A DNA stretch of 64,000 nucleotides from Clostridium thermosuccinogenes (GCF_002896855.1 NZ_CP021850.1:893665-957664); one strand, 5' to 3'. Shown: positions 54,361 to 63,518, counted from the first letter of the stretch. Program-made: numbers and translations. Notes: generated from the letters alone by a model not told the origin.

Positions 54361-56089
54361 AAATGCATGAAGATGCATATCTTTCCTCAACAGTTTCCGG
54401 CATGCTGTTATCTGAGTATATTTCATACAGCATACCTTTCTCCAGCTTGAAGATCCTATTGCATAGGGCGAGGGCCGAAGGCCTGTGGGTAATTATTATG
54501 CAAGTGGGTTTATGCTTTAAATCCCGTATTGATCTTAGTATTTTGGCTTCTGTTTCAGTATTCAGGGAAGAGGTGGCTTCATCCAGAACCAGTATGGGTT
54601 TTTTCCTTAAAAAAGCTCTGGCGATAGCCAGTCTTTGGGCCTGGCCTTCCGACAGCCCTGATCCCTTTTCTCCTATAACTGTCTCATACTTATCCTTAAG
54701 CTGCTCTATGAAATCTGCGGAGCAGGAGGATACGGCAGCTTCATGGATATCCCAATCCGAAGCCGTCAAGTTCCCATGGAGCAGGTTGCTCTTGACGGTG
54801 CCGGAAAAGAGGGTGTTGCCCTGGGGGACATAGGAAATAAACCTGCGGCTGGACGGACTGACCTGGTATTTTCGGCCTTTGTATTTTATGAATATATGTC
54901 CTTTATCAGGAGTGACTAGTGCAAGCAACAGCCGAACTATAGTAGTTTTGCCTTCGCCGGAGGCTCCGATAAGCCCTACGATTTCCCCGGCTTTTACCGT
55001 AAAGGACAGATTTTTCAGCAAGGATTCATTCTTTTTGTATGAAAAGCACACATTTCTGAATTCTATGTCCAGGAGGGAATTGTCCGGGATAGGGCAGCAG
55101 GATTCCATATCAGTGTTGTCCTCCACCTCTTTAGGTATGCTTGTCAATTCCATAAGCCTTTCGGCAGACCCGACCGATGCCACCAGCTCCGGAACGGACG
55201 AAGCAAGGCCATAAAAAGGTGCTTGTATGCCGGATATCAGCTGAAGCAGAGCTGTTAATGTGCCAAAAGCGGCTACCCCACCGGAAAGGTTATTAGCCCC
55301 CCAGCAGAATATGATAAAGAAAGTCGACCATGATCCTAAGCGTATCACCGTGTTGGATAGGGTATTTATATATCCTTTCTTTACAGCCAGGCTGATTTTT
55401 TTGTCCTGGAGCCGGGACAAACCGGCATAATTCTCCCTTTCCAGACAAAAGGTTTTCAATATGAGAATGTTCTGCACGGACTCCTGCAGGAAGGAACGAC
55501 ATAGGGCATCGGCTTCCTGGGAATCCTTATAAACACCTTTCAGTTTGCTTCCATAGAGCTTGCTGAAAAATATGCAAACCGGGGAAATGATTATAGCAGC
55601 CAAGGCTACTGCAGGCTCCAAGTATAAAAGGGCTGTAAAGGAGGATGCCAGCAGTACGATTAATGTAAAAAGGTGTGGCATGGTATTTGTTACTGCGTTG
55701 GCGACTGCATCCGCATCATTGCAGAGGCGGGTCGACAGGCTGCTGCTGTGATATCCGGACAGCTCCATCCACTGGCAGTTCAATATATGGTCGTAAATTC
55801 TTTTTTGAATACTGGCGCTCAGCTTTGACCGGCATCTTGCCGACAGGATGGAGTTAGTGGAGCTTAAGCATATCTCCGCAATGATCAGGATTGCGAGAAG
55901 TATCAGCAGTGTGGTTGTTTGAGGTTTGCTGCCTAAGATGGCGGTGTCAACCAGCTTCTTTGATGCAATTGCCCTGTAAACGCCCAATATCGACAGTAAG
56001 CCGCCTATCAGCATTAAAATAAAAGTATATTTGAGATATCCCCTGCTCTGTGTCAATATCCACCTAAAGGTGCCGATCGGTTTTTTCAA
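54359..56089 (-). CDS. Lasso peptide ABC exporter (D), fused membrane and ATPase domains
   Basis: A 576-residue half-transporter: six membrane helices (about 1-310), then an ATPase with GLIGASGEGKTTIVRLLLAL (Walker A), the signature GSGLSEGQAQRLAIARAFLR and Walker B PILVLDEATSSLN. It exports the mature peptide and may give immunity. TTG 56089 is chosen: GGAAAGGAAG stands about 6 bases upstream and the length then fits the family; an ATG 168 bases farther out would add an odd N-terminus reaching into the kinase start. Unlike its cluster partners it is on the minus strand. Confidence 0.92.
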   Translation of the reverse strand: MKKPIGTFRWILTQSRGYLKYTFILMLIGGLLSILGVYRAIASKKLVDTAILGSKPQTTTLLILLAILIIAEICLSSTNSILSARCRSKLSASIQKRIYDHILNCQWMELSGYHSSSLSTRLCNDADAVANAVTNTMPHLFTLIVLLASSFTALLYLEPAVALAAIIISPVCIFFSKLYGSKLKGVYKDSQEADALCRSFLQESVQNILILKTFCLERENYAGLSRLQDKKISLAVKKGYINTLSNTVIRLGSWSTFFIIFCWGANNLSGGVAAFGTLTALLQLISGIQAPFYGLASSVPELVASVGSAERLMELTSIPKEVEDNTDMESCCPIPDNSLLDIEFRNVCFSYKKNESLLKNLSFTVKAGEIVGLIGASGEGKTTIVRLLLALVTPDKGHIFIKYKGRKYQVSPSSRRFISYVPQGNTLFSGTVKSNLLHGNLTASDWDIHEAAVSSCSADFIEQLKDKYETVIGEKGSGLSEGQAQRLAIARAFLRKKPILVLDEATSSLNTETEAKILRSIRDLKHKPTCIIITHRPSALALCNRIFKLEKGMLYEIYSDNSMPETVEERYASSCI

Positions 56090-56255
56090 AATTATCTTCC
56101 TTTCCAAAAAAAGTGCAAGGATATCGCATAACAATGCAGTGCAGCGCTTTAGTCCAGCATCAAAAAAAATCGAAAGGTTATGGTAATAGAAGATGCTGCT
56201 TATACATAGATATGAATGTAATAAAAAATAATGATTATTTTTACCGGAGATTTGC

Positions 56256-57215
56256 ATGATATACGCAAAGGATAAGAAACAGGAATATGTCTACAGCATT
56301 TATGGATTGAATATAGCCTCGGAGATTCCGATGCCTGAGCTGCCCGCTATAGACAAAAAGACAATGGAAGGCATAGATGCCTCCGTTGCCTTGGGCAAAG
56401 CAAACGGGAACATCGAGGATGGGGTGGTAATAAACGAATTCTTGAAAGTTTCCGGAAGGGAATTTTACCTTCATATAGAGGGAACCGCCCGTTACTATGT
56501 AGCCGATGGCAGCAGGATTATCGTGGAGCCTGAAACCTGGGACGACATGGATGAGCTTAAGACTTTTCTTCTTGGAAGCTGTCTGGGGATGCTGATGTAT
56601 CAAAGAGATATTGTGGCAATGCATGGAAGCGGGGTAATGGTAGATGGGCAAGGCATCATAATTACCGGACATACGGGAGCGGGGAAATCCACATTGACGT
56701 CGGCGCTAAGAAAGGAAGGATGTAAATTCCTGGCTGACGACATATCTGCCTTGACAATGGATGATGACGGCAGCATCTTAATGCATCCCGCCTGCCCCCA
56801 GGCAAAGCTTTGCAGGGATGCGATGGTAAGGATGGGCTATAACCCGGATGAGTACAAAAAAACCGATAACTTCAGGGACAAGTACATAATTCCTTTAAAA
56901 AAGCATTTTTTGGGAAATCCTGTACCTTTGGACGGAATTTTTGAAATAAAAACCGGAGATGTTGACAGGATGGAGGTAATGGAAGTAACAGGGATCGAAA
57001 AGATCCGGCTTGTATTGAGGAATATATACCGTATAGAAATTATCCGTTATCTGGGCCTGAAGCCCTCGTATTTCCAAAAATGCCTGGTGTTAGCCAGCCG
57101 GGTACCTATGTACAGCATAACGAGACCCAAATCCTGTTTTACGGTTGACGAGCAGGCAAGGCTGATTAGAAGCACTTTGGCAGGCTTGAAAGGAAGCCGG
57201 AGTAAAAATGTATAG
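56256..57215 (+). CDS. HPr-kinase-like lasso precursor kinase (K)
   Basis: A 319-residue protein resembling the C-terminal half of HPr kinase/phosphorylase. GHTGAGKSTLTSAL (about 138-151) is the Walker A, preceded by MHGSGVMVDGQGIIITG and followed by CKFLADDISAL and HPACPQAKL; FEIKTGD comes after. In paeninodin-type clusters this kinase puts phosphate on the C-terminal Ser of the precursor, and here the precursor ends in Ser. GGAG lies 6 bases before ATG 56256. The gene is divergent from the exporter over 166 bases, which must hold two promoters. Confidence 0.9.
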   Translation: MIYAKDKKQEYVYSIYGLNIASEIPMPELPAIDKKTMEGIDASVALGKANGNIEDGVVINEFLKVSGREFYLHIEGTARYYVADGSRIIVEPETWDDMDELKTFLLGSCLGMLMYQRDIVAMHGSGVMVDGQGIIITGHTGAGKSTLTSALRKEGCKFLADDISALTMDDDGSILMHPACPQAKLCRDAMVRMGYNPDEYKKTDNFRDKYIIPLKKHFLGNPVPLDGIFEIKTGDVDRMEVMEVTGIEKIRLVLRNIYRIEIIRYLGLKPSYFQKCLVLASRVPMYSITRPKSCFTVDEQARLIRSTLAGLKGSRSKNV

Positions 57216-57375
57216 AACGATGAAGGTGTAAATTTGGAAAGACAGAGTTATAAAATAGCTTTGTGGGAAATGAAAACGGAATTTCCATAAAAATAGAATG
57301 AATAAAGCGGTACATGGAGGCATATGAAAAGCAAAAAATTGCGTTGTAAAATAGAAAAACAAAGGAGTGATACTC

Positions 57376-57666
57376 ATGAAATATACGAAAACCATCAGTA
57401 TCGACTCGTTGGTCAGGCGGGCGGAATATATAGATGCTGCCGACTTGAACGGAGAGAAAGTGATGATGAACCTCGACAAAGGCCGATATTTTGCACTCAA
57501 TGAAGTGGGAAGCAGGATATGGGATATGATGGATAGGCCTTTGACGGTCAGGGATATAGTTGATGCAATGACAAGGGAATATGAAATTGATGAGCAATCA
57601 TGCGCAAAGGAAGTTTTGGCATTTCTGGGCAAGATGTATGATGAGGAACTCATTAGCGTTGGTTAG
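57376..57666 (+). CDS. Lasso leader-binding protein (B1, PqqD-like)
   Basis: A 96-residue winged-helix PqqD-type recognition element. MMNLDKGRYFALNEVGSRIW and RPLTVRDIVDAMTREYEIDE are the beta-hairpin and helix that hold the leader. ATG 57376 has AAAGGAG 8 bases ahead; a GTG at 57367 falls inside that site. It overlaps B2 by about 26 bases. Confidence 0.9.
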   Translation: MKYTKTISIDSLVRRAEYIDAADLNGEKVMMNLDKGRYFALNEVGSRIWDMMDRPLTVRDIVDAMTREYEIDEQSCAKEVLAFLGKMYDEELISVG

Positions 57667-58108
57667 GAAAATCATAGCCTTTACCTGCACAAAGCGGAGC
57701 GACAGGCTGATGCTGATGGAAGCATTTGTCCTTACAGGCATATACAGGACTATGATCTTCCTGCTTCCTTTTAGTAAATATAAAAGGCATATTGGTATAC
57801 ATAATATGGAAACTCCCTTCCAAATCGGTACAAAGGAGTATGCGGTTGTGAAAAAAGTTTCCTGGGCTGTAGAAACTGTGAGCAGATATACGCCCTGGAA
57901 GAGCAAGTGCTTTGTTCAGGCCCTTGCAGCCCAGAGAATGTTGAAGAGGCGGGATATTGACAGCACTATGTATCTGGGTGTAAGCAGGAATGGCGACGAC
58001 GGCATGAAAGCTCATGCGTGGCTTAGGTGCGGGAATGTATATGTGACCGGAGGAAATGGCAGCAGGGAGTTTACAGAGGTGGCCAGGTTTGCCAGCAGGC
58101 GCTTTTGA
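57641..58108 (+). CDS. Lasso leader peptidase (B2, transglutaminase-like)
   Basis: About 155 residues. The Cys-protease core is WKSKCFVQALAAQRML (Cys about residue 90) and MKAHAWLRCGNVYVTGGNG (His about 125); I cannot place the third (Asp) residue with confidence. It cuts the leader after Glu20 with B1 bound. The start is uncertain: ATG 57641 lacks a good site, while TTG 57659 (149 residues) follows GAGG by 12 bases. Confidence 0.88.
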   Translation: MRNSLALVRKIIAFTCTKRSDRLMLMEAFVLTGIYRTMIFLLPFSKYKRHIGIHNMETPFQIGTKEYAVVKKVSWAVETVSRYTPWKSKCFVQALAAQRMLKRRDIDSTMYLGVSRNGDDGMKAHAWLRCGNVYVTGGNGSREFTEVARFASRRF

Positions 58109-58124
58109 CGTGCTTTTCCGGTGC

Positions 58125-59018
58125 CTAATGCTCCTTTTCATTGAGCTTCTGCTCTTTTTGCAGGTTCATATAGTACTTTTTAGGAGAAGAGCCAAACATC
58201 TTTTTAAATGCTCTCACAAAGCTTGAGTAATCTCCAAACCCGCATTCAATGCTGGTTTCCATTGCAGGTACTCCCTTTTTTATGAGTTCATTGGCTGCAA
58301 TCAGCCTCTTTTGCAATATATAATTGTACAATGAATAACCGGTCTGGTTTTTAAATTTGTGCATGAGATAGTATTTGCTCATGAAGAACCTGGATGCTAT
58401 ATGCTCTATGGACAAGTCTTTTCCTAAATTTTCATTGATATAGTCCAGTATGCTGCTTATGCTTTCGTCAAACTCGATATCGCTGGATTCGATATTTTTC
58501 CGGGTGCTTATGAGTTTTCTGTTTATTTGGACGATAAACTGCATGAACAATGAATTCTTTAGGATGTGGCTCCCAAACTCGTTGCTCTTGCATGCTTCTT
58601 CCATATGGGAGAGTATGGTTCTTATATCTTTAAGTTCTGAAGGATCAAATCTTATCAGGTTGAATTTTTCATTGTATGCTCTATCGAAGCAGCTGGACAG
58701 GTCGCAGTCAGGGTTGCTGTGCCTTGTCAAAAAGTCTGTGTTAACCCATAAAACTATGCGTTCGTACACTTCTTCAGCATCGATAATAGGCTTATGAACT
58801 TCCCTGCTGCTTATGAGAAGGACATCCCAAGGCTTAAGCCTGTATGCCTTGCCTTCGATTAGATATGTAACCTTGCCGGATATGAATATGATTATCTTGT
58901 TAAAGTCATGGTAGTGAAATTCAAACTGGAGGTTTTTCTGGTCCTTAATATGAAAAAGCTCAAAATCCCTGTTTAGATATCCTCTCTTATTGTGCGTGTT
59001 TCCTGCTTCATTTTTCAC
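58125..59018 (-). CDS. AraC-family transcriptional regulator
   Basis: A 297-residue regulator: an N-terminal cupin-like half (FEFHYHDFNKIIIFISGKVT, WDVLLISSREVHKPI) and a C-terminal AraC double helix-turn-helix (YINENLGKDLSIEHIASRFF, ETSIECGFGDYSSFVRAFKK). GTG 59018 has GGGAGGTGAT upstream. It is convergent with the lasso B2 gene and divergent from the DMT permease. It could control either; the divergent permease is the more usual target. Confidence 0.92.
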   Translation of the reverse strand: MKNEAGNTHNKRGYLNRDFELFHIKDQKNLQFEFHYHDFNKIIIFISGKVTYLIEGKAYRLKPWDVLLISSREVHKPIIDAEEVYERIVLWVNTDFLTRHSNPDCDLSSCFDRAYNEKFNLIRFDPSELKDIRTILSHMEEACKSNEFGSHILKNSLFMQFIVQINRKLISTRKNIESSDIEFDESISSILDYINENLGKDLSIEHIASRFFMSKYYLMHKFKNQTGYSLYNYILQKRLIAANELIKKGVPAMETSIECGFGDYSSFVRAFKKMFGSSPKKYYMNLQKEQKLNEKEH

Positions 59019-59413
59019 AATATCACCTCCCTTGATCTACATCCATTATTCTATAGCAGTTTTTGCAATATATCAAGCAGTATTAACAATAAATATAGGA
59101 AATGTTATGAGTATAATATAAACGGACGCAAAAAAGGATACCGGTGAGGCAAATTGGATTTAAATTTATGCCTGTGTTTTGCAATTCATGCCAAGTGGTC
59201 TTTGATTATTTGGATCGGTATCGTTTTTTAGGTTAACTCATTAACACGAAATAAGTGATGTTATTTTCATTATTGCTTGCATCATGCGAACATGGGTGGT
59301 TGTGCCGGCATTTTCTATAGAAGAGCTCCAACGCTGTCTCTATTTAGCTGGCACGGCAAATTAAGTTTAAATGCTAAGAAAGCACATGAAAAAGAAAGAT
59401 GGGAGAGGATATG
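59019..59413. other. Divergent promoter region
   Basis: About 395 bases between the AraC gene and the permease. No gene or RNA pattern stands out; it should hold both promoters and the regulator's binding sites, but no repeat clear enough to name was found. Confidence 0.4.
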
Positions 59414-60337
59414 ATGGGTTTTGTAAGAAAGAATAAAGCTACGTTTTTCCTTTTGATAAATGCGTTTTTATGGGGGTCATCATATATTTGGTCCAAGATG
59501 CTGCTAGGTTATTTGCCCAGGTTTGCCATACTTTTTATATGCTCGCTGGGAGGTCTGGTTTCTACAGCATTGTTTTTCTTTCCTTCCATAAGAGAGATGA
59601 AAAAAAGCGCTATTTTGCCCAGCATGCTTGTGAGCGTTTTTTCAATTATCAGCAATACCCTGTCCATGTTTGCGCTTCAGTATACCAGCAGTTCAAATGC
59701 GGCCTTTATTGTCCAGATGTCTGTTGTCATCACTCCTTTGATAATGGCCCTTCTGGAAAGAAAGATACCCAAAATGGGAACAGTTGCCGGTGTTGCTGCC
59801 GCAATGACAGGGGTCTTTATGCTCACTTGCGATTTTAGAGCATTCTGTTTTAATACAGGGGATGTATTTGCTCTTGGAAATGCGCTTTTCTTCTCTCTTT
59901 TCCTGGTGGGACAAAAGGTTTTTTCAGGAAAGGTTAAGACCATACACTTTGCGTTTATATACCATATGACCAATACGACAGCCTTCTTTATACTGTCCTT
60001 TGCCTTTGAGAGGCATATTATCGATTTTGGAAGGATGGCATCACCTGTTTTCGGACTTTTGGCTTTAGCCGGCATATTTGTTTCGGTAGTAACCGCTTTG
60101 CTGCAAACTGCCGCAATAAAGCATGCAAGTCCGGAAAAGGCAGCACTTGTCTATACGGTAGAGCCTGTTACCACCCTCATATTAGGCCATCTTCTTCTGG
60201 GAGAAACAATTAACGGTATAAAGCCCGCTGTTGGATGCTTACTGATACTGATTTCCGTATTGTGCTCCGGCTTCGGTACGAAATCAGGGGAAATGGAACC
60301 AAAGTCCCGGGAAAATCCTACCGTGACCGTAAGCTGA
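59414..60337 (+). CDS. DMT-superfamily (EamA) permease
   Basis: A 307-residue, ten-helix transporter made of two EamA repeats. NAFLWGSSYIWSKMLLGYLP is the EamA N-terminus, and the second repeat shows EPVTTLILGHLLLGETINGI. It exports amino acids, nucleosides or other metabolites; substrate not known. ATG 59414 has GGGAGAGG 5 bases before it. It is transcribed away from the AraC regulator and is followed, after 210 bases, by a terminator. Confidence 0.9.
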   Translation: MGFVRKNKATFFLLINAFLWGSSYIWSKMLLGYLPRFAILFICSLGGLVSTALFFFPSIREMKKSAILPSMLVSVFSIISNTLSMFALQYTSSSNAAFIVQMSVVITPLIMALLERKIPKMGTVAGVAAAMTGVFMLTCDFRAFCFNTGDVFALGNALFFSLFLVGQKVFSGKVKTIHFAFIYHMTNTTAFFILSFAFERHIIDFGRMASPVFGLLALAGIFVSVVTALLQTAAIKHASPEKAALVYTVEPVTTLILGHLLLGETINGIKPAVGCLLILISVLCSGFGTKSGEMEPKSRENPTVTVS

Positions 60338-60804
60338 ACCATTGAGCAGGCAGGATATCTGTAAACAGCATAAGACAAAACAGAATTAGGATGAATATAC
60401 TGTGAATCAGGATAAAATATACAGTCGAAGCCTTATGCTTAAGAATTGATATCAGCTGCTAAGCCTCAATGCTTTTGCCCGAAGGTCCGGAGAGGCTCCT
60501 GCGGCTTCCTCCCTGCGCACCACAGTCAAAATTTATCCCGGTTTTCCAACCTCTTTCTTGAGAGAGAGGTTTTTTATTTTGCAGAAATATTAATGTCTTG
60601 TCAATTAGTGTTGAGTATTTTTAAAATTCCACTTATAATGTAATAGTAATAATTTTCATGATATTATTTTTATGGATAAAAAGGTTGTTTTCACTAAATT
60701 AGCCGGAGCAGGCCTGTCTACCGGCACTGGTTTGTGGCTTTGGAAGGGCATCGTTATACCATCCGGCTTTTCCAGAAAAGATGGTCTATGAGTAAGGTGA
60801 TAGT
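60338..60804. other. Intergenic region
   Basis: About 470 bases. It holds a terminator (60548-60580) and, before it, a GC-richer stretch (60460-60530) with a GCCTC/GAGGC stem that could be the 3' end of a transcript. No gene was found. Confidence 0.4.
60548..60580 (+). terminator. Rho-independent terminator
   Basis: AACCTCT (60548-60554) pairs with AGAGGTT (60565-60571), followed by a T-rich tract. Confidence 0.8.
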
Positions 60805-61428
60805 ATGAGTATACAGGAAATGGAAAAGTATTTATGCCAGGTCAGATCTGTCCATTCTTGCAAGATACTGCAGGATGACAGTGGGGAGATCCAGGAAGTA
60901 CATATCATATCTGATACCGGCAGAAGTCCCAAGCAAATTTCAAGGGATATACAATCCGTATTCATGACAAAATTCGGGGTAAACCTTGATCACAAAAAAA
61001 TCAGCATTGCCCAGATAAAATCTGAGGACATGGAATATGGGGACTTCCGCTTGAAATTCAAAGCTCTTGAGTGCTTGATCGACGATAGGAGATCGGAAGT
61101 CAAGGTGATTTTGGAAAAAGATGATGAGCTGTATGAGGGCATTGTCTCCGGACCTAATACTGCCGGCAATGCATTGAGAATGCCAGCCAGGGCAACCCTT
61201 CATGCTGTGGAGAATTTTTTCGGTTTGGAGGATAGCTTTATTCTGGAGGATATAAAAATAATATCCCTTTCAGGCAGGGATACTGTCGTTGTTGCCGTAG
61301 CTTCCGTGCTGGGTGACAAAGAACAGATGCTCTCAGGCTCTGCCGTAGTTGAAGGTGACATGAAAGAGGCTGCCGTAAAAGCTGCTTTAAGCGCAGTAAA
61401 CAGGATTATATGCAAGTTTTCGCGTTGA
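60805..61428 (+). CDS. Conserved-looking protein of unknown function
   Basis: A 207-residue soluble protein. It has an N-terminal alpha/beta part (VHIISDTGRSPKQISRDIQS, then DHKKISIAQI) and a C-terminal part with strand-rich VEGIVSGPNTAGNAL-like and VVVAVASVLGDKEQMLSGSA segments that recall small hot-dog or ACT-like folds. No known enzyme motif. It precedes a 25-residue peptide and an HD-GYP gene on the same strand, so it may belong to the same signalling unit. Function unknown. Confidence 0.75.
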   Translation: MSIQEMEKYLCQVRSVHSCKILQDDSGEIQEVHIISDTGRSPKQISRDIQSVFMTKFGVNLDHKKISIAQIKSEDMEYGDFRLKFKALECLIDDRRSEVKVILEKDDELYEGIVSGPNTAGNALRMPARATLHAVENFFGLEDSFILEDIKIISLSGRDTVVVAVASVLGDKEQMLSGSAVVEGDMKEAAVKAALSAVNRIICKFSR

Positions 61429-61532
61429 TATCAAAGCCGGTCTGAAAATCAGTTAAATCAATTCCAGCGTAGCGGATATAGCGTGCTGTCATAGCGAGAT
61501 GGCATAGAAACCTGAAAAGGAGGCTATATTCG

Positions 61533-61610
61533 ATGAAAAGAATTATAATGTTGGTTGCAAGCTTGATTTCTCTTATTCTTGCTGCAGGAGCTAATTACTC
61601 CTGGCGTTAA
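61533..61610 (+). CDS. 25-residue membrane/signal-like peptide
   Basis: ATG 61533 has AAAAGGAGG 10 bases upstream. The product MKRIIMLVASLISLILAAGA plus NYSWR has a basic start, one hydrophobic helix and an AAGA-type cleavage look, then a short polar end. It ends about 40 bases before the HD-GYP gene and may be a secreted pheromone precursor, a leader peptide, or a small membrane partner of the HD-GYP protein. Not in any family I know. Confidence 0.55.
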   Translation: MKRIIMLVASLISLILAAGANYSWR

Positions 61611-61651
61611 TTAACGACAGACCGGCTTGATATATATTAGGGGGTCTCATA

Positions 61652-62887
61652 GTGGATATTCCAAAAAAAGCAATAGTATACATAATAGCAATCCTATTAA
61701 TTGCAGTTCCTGTAACATACTACCTCGCAACAACATGGAGCATTGACAGCTGGCAGGCGTTAGTCTTCTGGGCCGCCCTTGCAGTTGTGTCGGAATCACT
61801 GGGGATAACCTTACCTAATGGCATGGGTATATCAGTTGGCTTTGCCATCACCATTGCTTCCCTTATAGTGGGTGGGCCGTTGATGTCAGCTGTTGTAACA
61901 GCTTCCGGTTTAACCTTCATGATAATACACAGGCAAGGCAATGAATATGCGCATATATTTAATACTCCCATTTATAAAACTCTGTTCAATGCCGCGTTGG
62001 GAATCCTGTCGGCAGGTATATCCGGCATGGTTTATACGGCTGTCGGAGGCGAAATTGCAAAGTTTTCCGTTATACCGGTCATAATTTCCCTGATAACATA
62101 TATTTTTCTAAATAGCACTATTATAGTGGGATTGATGTCGCTGCTGAACCATCAGAGTTTTATCAATATGTGGACAGGCAGCATCAAAGGAACCCTGCCC
62201 AGTTCTCTGGCAGTGGGTACAATCGGCATTATAATCGCTCTTGCGTGCATAAGCTACGGGCATGTGGCTGTGCTGCTGTTTTTCGGACCGCTGCTGCTGG
62301 CCCGTTATTCGTTTAAGCAGTATGTCAACATGCGCGACATTTACATGGAGACCATTCACGCCCTTAATAAAACAATGGAGGCCAAGGATTCCTATACCAG
62401 TGGTCATGCCGCGAGAGTCGAGGAATATGCTGTTAAGCTCGCAAAAGCATTGAAAATTCCTCATCAAAAGGTCGAGAACATTAAAACGGCGGCGATTCTT
62501 CATGACATAGGAAAAATAGGCATAGATGACAGCATATTGAGGAAGCCGCTGCCCCTTACCCAGGCCGAGTATGAGGAAATACAGCGCCATCCGGTAATCG
62601 GAGCGGAAATCATAAAGGATGTAGCTTTCTTAAAGGATGTGGCCGACATCATAAGGCACCATCATGAGAGATATGACGGCAAGGGATATCCCGATGGGCT
62701 TAAGGGAAGCGAGATATCTTATGAAGCATCGATATTGGCCATTGCCGACGTTTTTGATGCCATGACATCAAAACGCCCATATAGGGAGCCATTGTCAAAG
62801 GAAGCTGCTCTCGAGGAGATACGGTTGAACGCCGGAACCCAATTTAATCCTGAGCTGGCATGTAAATTTATTGAAATAATGAAATAG
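61652..62887 (+). CDS. Membrane-bound HD-GYP phosphodiesterase
   Basis: A 411-residue protein: an N-terminal membrane sensor of about six to eight helices (residues 1-215) and a C-terminal HD-GYP domain. The active-site set is complete: the HAARVEEYAV His, ILHDIGKIGIDD (HD), the RHPVIGAEII His, IRHHHERYDGKGYPDGLKG (HH and the GYP loop) and VFDAMTSKRPYR. This should degrade cyclic di-GMP. GTG start with a GGGGG site upstream. The membrane part is the likely input domain. Confidence 0.92.
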   Translation: MDIPKKAIVYIIAILLIAVPVTYYLATTWSIDSWQALVFWAALAVVSESLGITLPNGMGISVGFAITIASLIVGGPLMSAVVTASGLTFMIIHRQGNEYAHIFNTPIYKTLFNAALGILSAGISGMVYTAVGGEIAKFSVIPVIISLITYIFLNSTIIVGLMSLLNHQSFINMWTGSIKGTLPSSLAVGTIGIIIALACISYGHVAVLLFFGPLLLARYSFKQYVNMRDIYMETIHALNKTMEAKDSYTSGHAARVEEYAVKLAKALKIPHQKVENIKTAAILHDIGKIGIDDSILRKPLPLTQAEYEEIQRHPVIGAEIIKDVAFLKDVADIIRHHHERYDGKGYPDGLKGSEISYEASILAIADVFDAMTSKRPYREPLSKEAALEEIRLNAGTQFNPELACKFIEIMK

Positions 62888-62990
62888 ATTTTGATCCCTC
62901 AAAGGCTTTTCCCAAATTCCCAGAATAAAGCATAAATTTTTATTGACTAAATATGTTATTATTAGTAAAATAATAAATGAATATTGAAAA

Positions 62991-63005
62991 TGATATTTAT
63001 TATCA
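62991..63005. promoter_or_regulatory. Fur box upstream of feoA
   Basis: TGATATTTATTATCA differs from the 7-1-7 Fur consensus TGATAATnATTATCA at one position. It sits about 45 bases ahead of feoA, as expected for iron repression. Confidence 0.8.
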
Positions 63006-63051
63006 ATATCTATGGAGTCGGTCAGATTTATGTTGATGAGGAGGGGTAGAA

Positions 63052-63267
63052 ATGCCTTTAACGATGTTGACACCAGGTAAGGAAGCGATTGTAAACATCT
63101 GCAGAGCTAAGGAATCAACCAAAAAATTCCTGGAGGGACTGGGGATTATTCCTGGAGCGCCCATATCGGTAATATCGGAAGTAAACGGAAATCTCATAGT
63201 ATGTGTAAAAGGAGCCAGACTGGCCTTGAATAAAGGAATTGCCCAGCAGCTGCTGGTGCAGGTATAG
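63052..63267 (+). CDS. feoA: Ferrous-iron transport protein FeoA (copy 1)
   Basis: A 71-residue SH3-like protein: LTPGKEAIVNICRAKE, FLEGLGIIPGAPISVISEVN and NGNLIVCVKGARLALNKGIA, the FeoA signature. It assists FeoB in Fe2+ uptake. GAGGAGGGG lies before ATG 63052. A second feoA follows 21 bases after the stop. Confidence 0.92.
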   Translation: MPLTMLTPGKEAIVNICRAKESTKKFLEGLGIIPGAPISVISEVNGNLIVCVKGARLALNKGIAQQLLVQV

Positions 63268-63288
63268 GGAAGAAAGGAGCGATGTATT

Positions 63289-63513
63289 TTGGAGAGGTCT
63301 TTAAAGCTGCTGAAACCAGGTGAAAAAGGCATCATTGTAAAGATTAACGGTGAAGGAGCGGTGAAGAGGAGACTGATGGACATGGGTGTTACCCGTGGAG
63401 CGGAAGTTTTGGTAAGAAAGGTAGCACCTTTGGGAGATCCTATAGAGGTGAATATCCGCGGGTATGAGCTGACTTTCAGAAAATCGGAAGCAGAAAACAT
63501 ATTGGTGAAATAA
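63289..63513 (+). CDS. feoA: Ferrous-iron transport protein FeoA (copy 2)
   Basis: A 74-residue FeoA: LLKPGEKGIIVKINGEGAVK, RRLMDMGVTRGAEVLVRKVA and GDPIEVNIRGYELTFRKSEA. TTG start with AAAGGAG 9 bases ahead. Copy 2 keeps the LxxMG turn more closely than copy 1, so the two may differ in role. A terminator follows. Confidence 0.92.
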   Translation: MERSLKLLKPGEKGIIVKINGEGAVKRRLMDMGVTRGAEVLVRKVAPLGDPIEVNIRGYELTFRKSEAENILVK

Positions 63514-63518
63514 ACAGA

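Noticed and set aside
56090-56257. Longer N-terminus for the lasso exporter
   Set aside because: The extra residues are unlike the family and would run into the kinase start; TTG 56089 has a clear ribosome site and gives normal length.
57324-57500. Frame with a GGAGG site overlapping the start of lasso B1
   Set aside because: Its sequence resembles no precursor or known peptide, it lies out of frame over B1, and B1 has a better site and clear family motifs.
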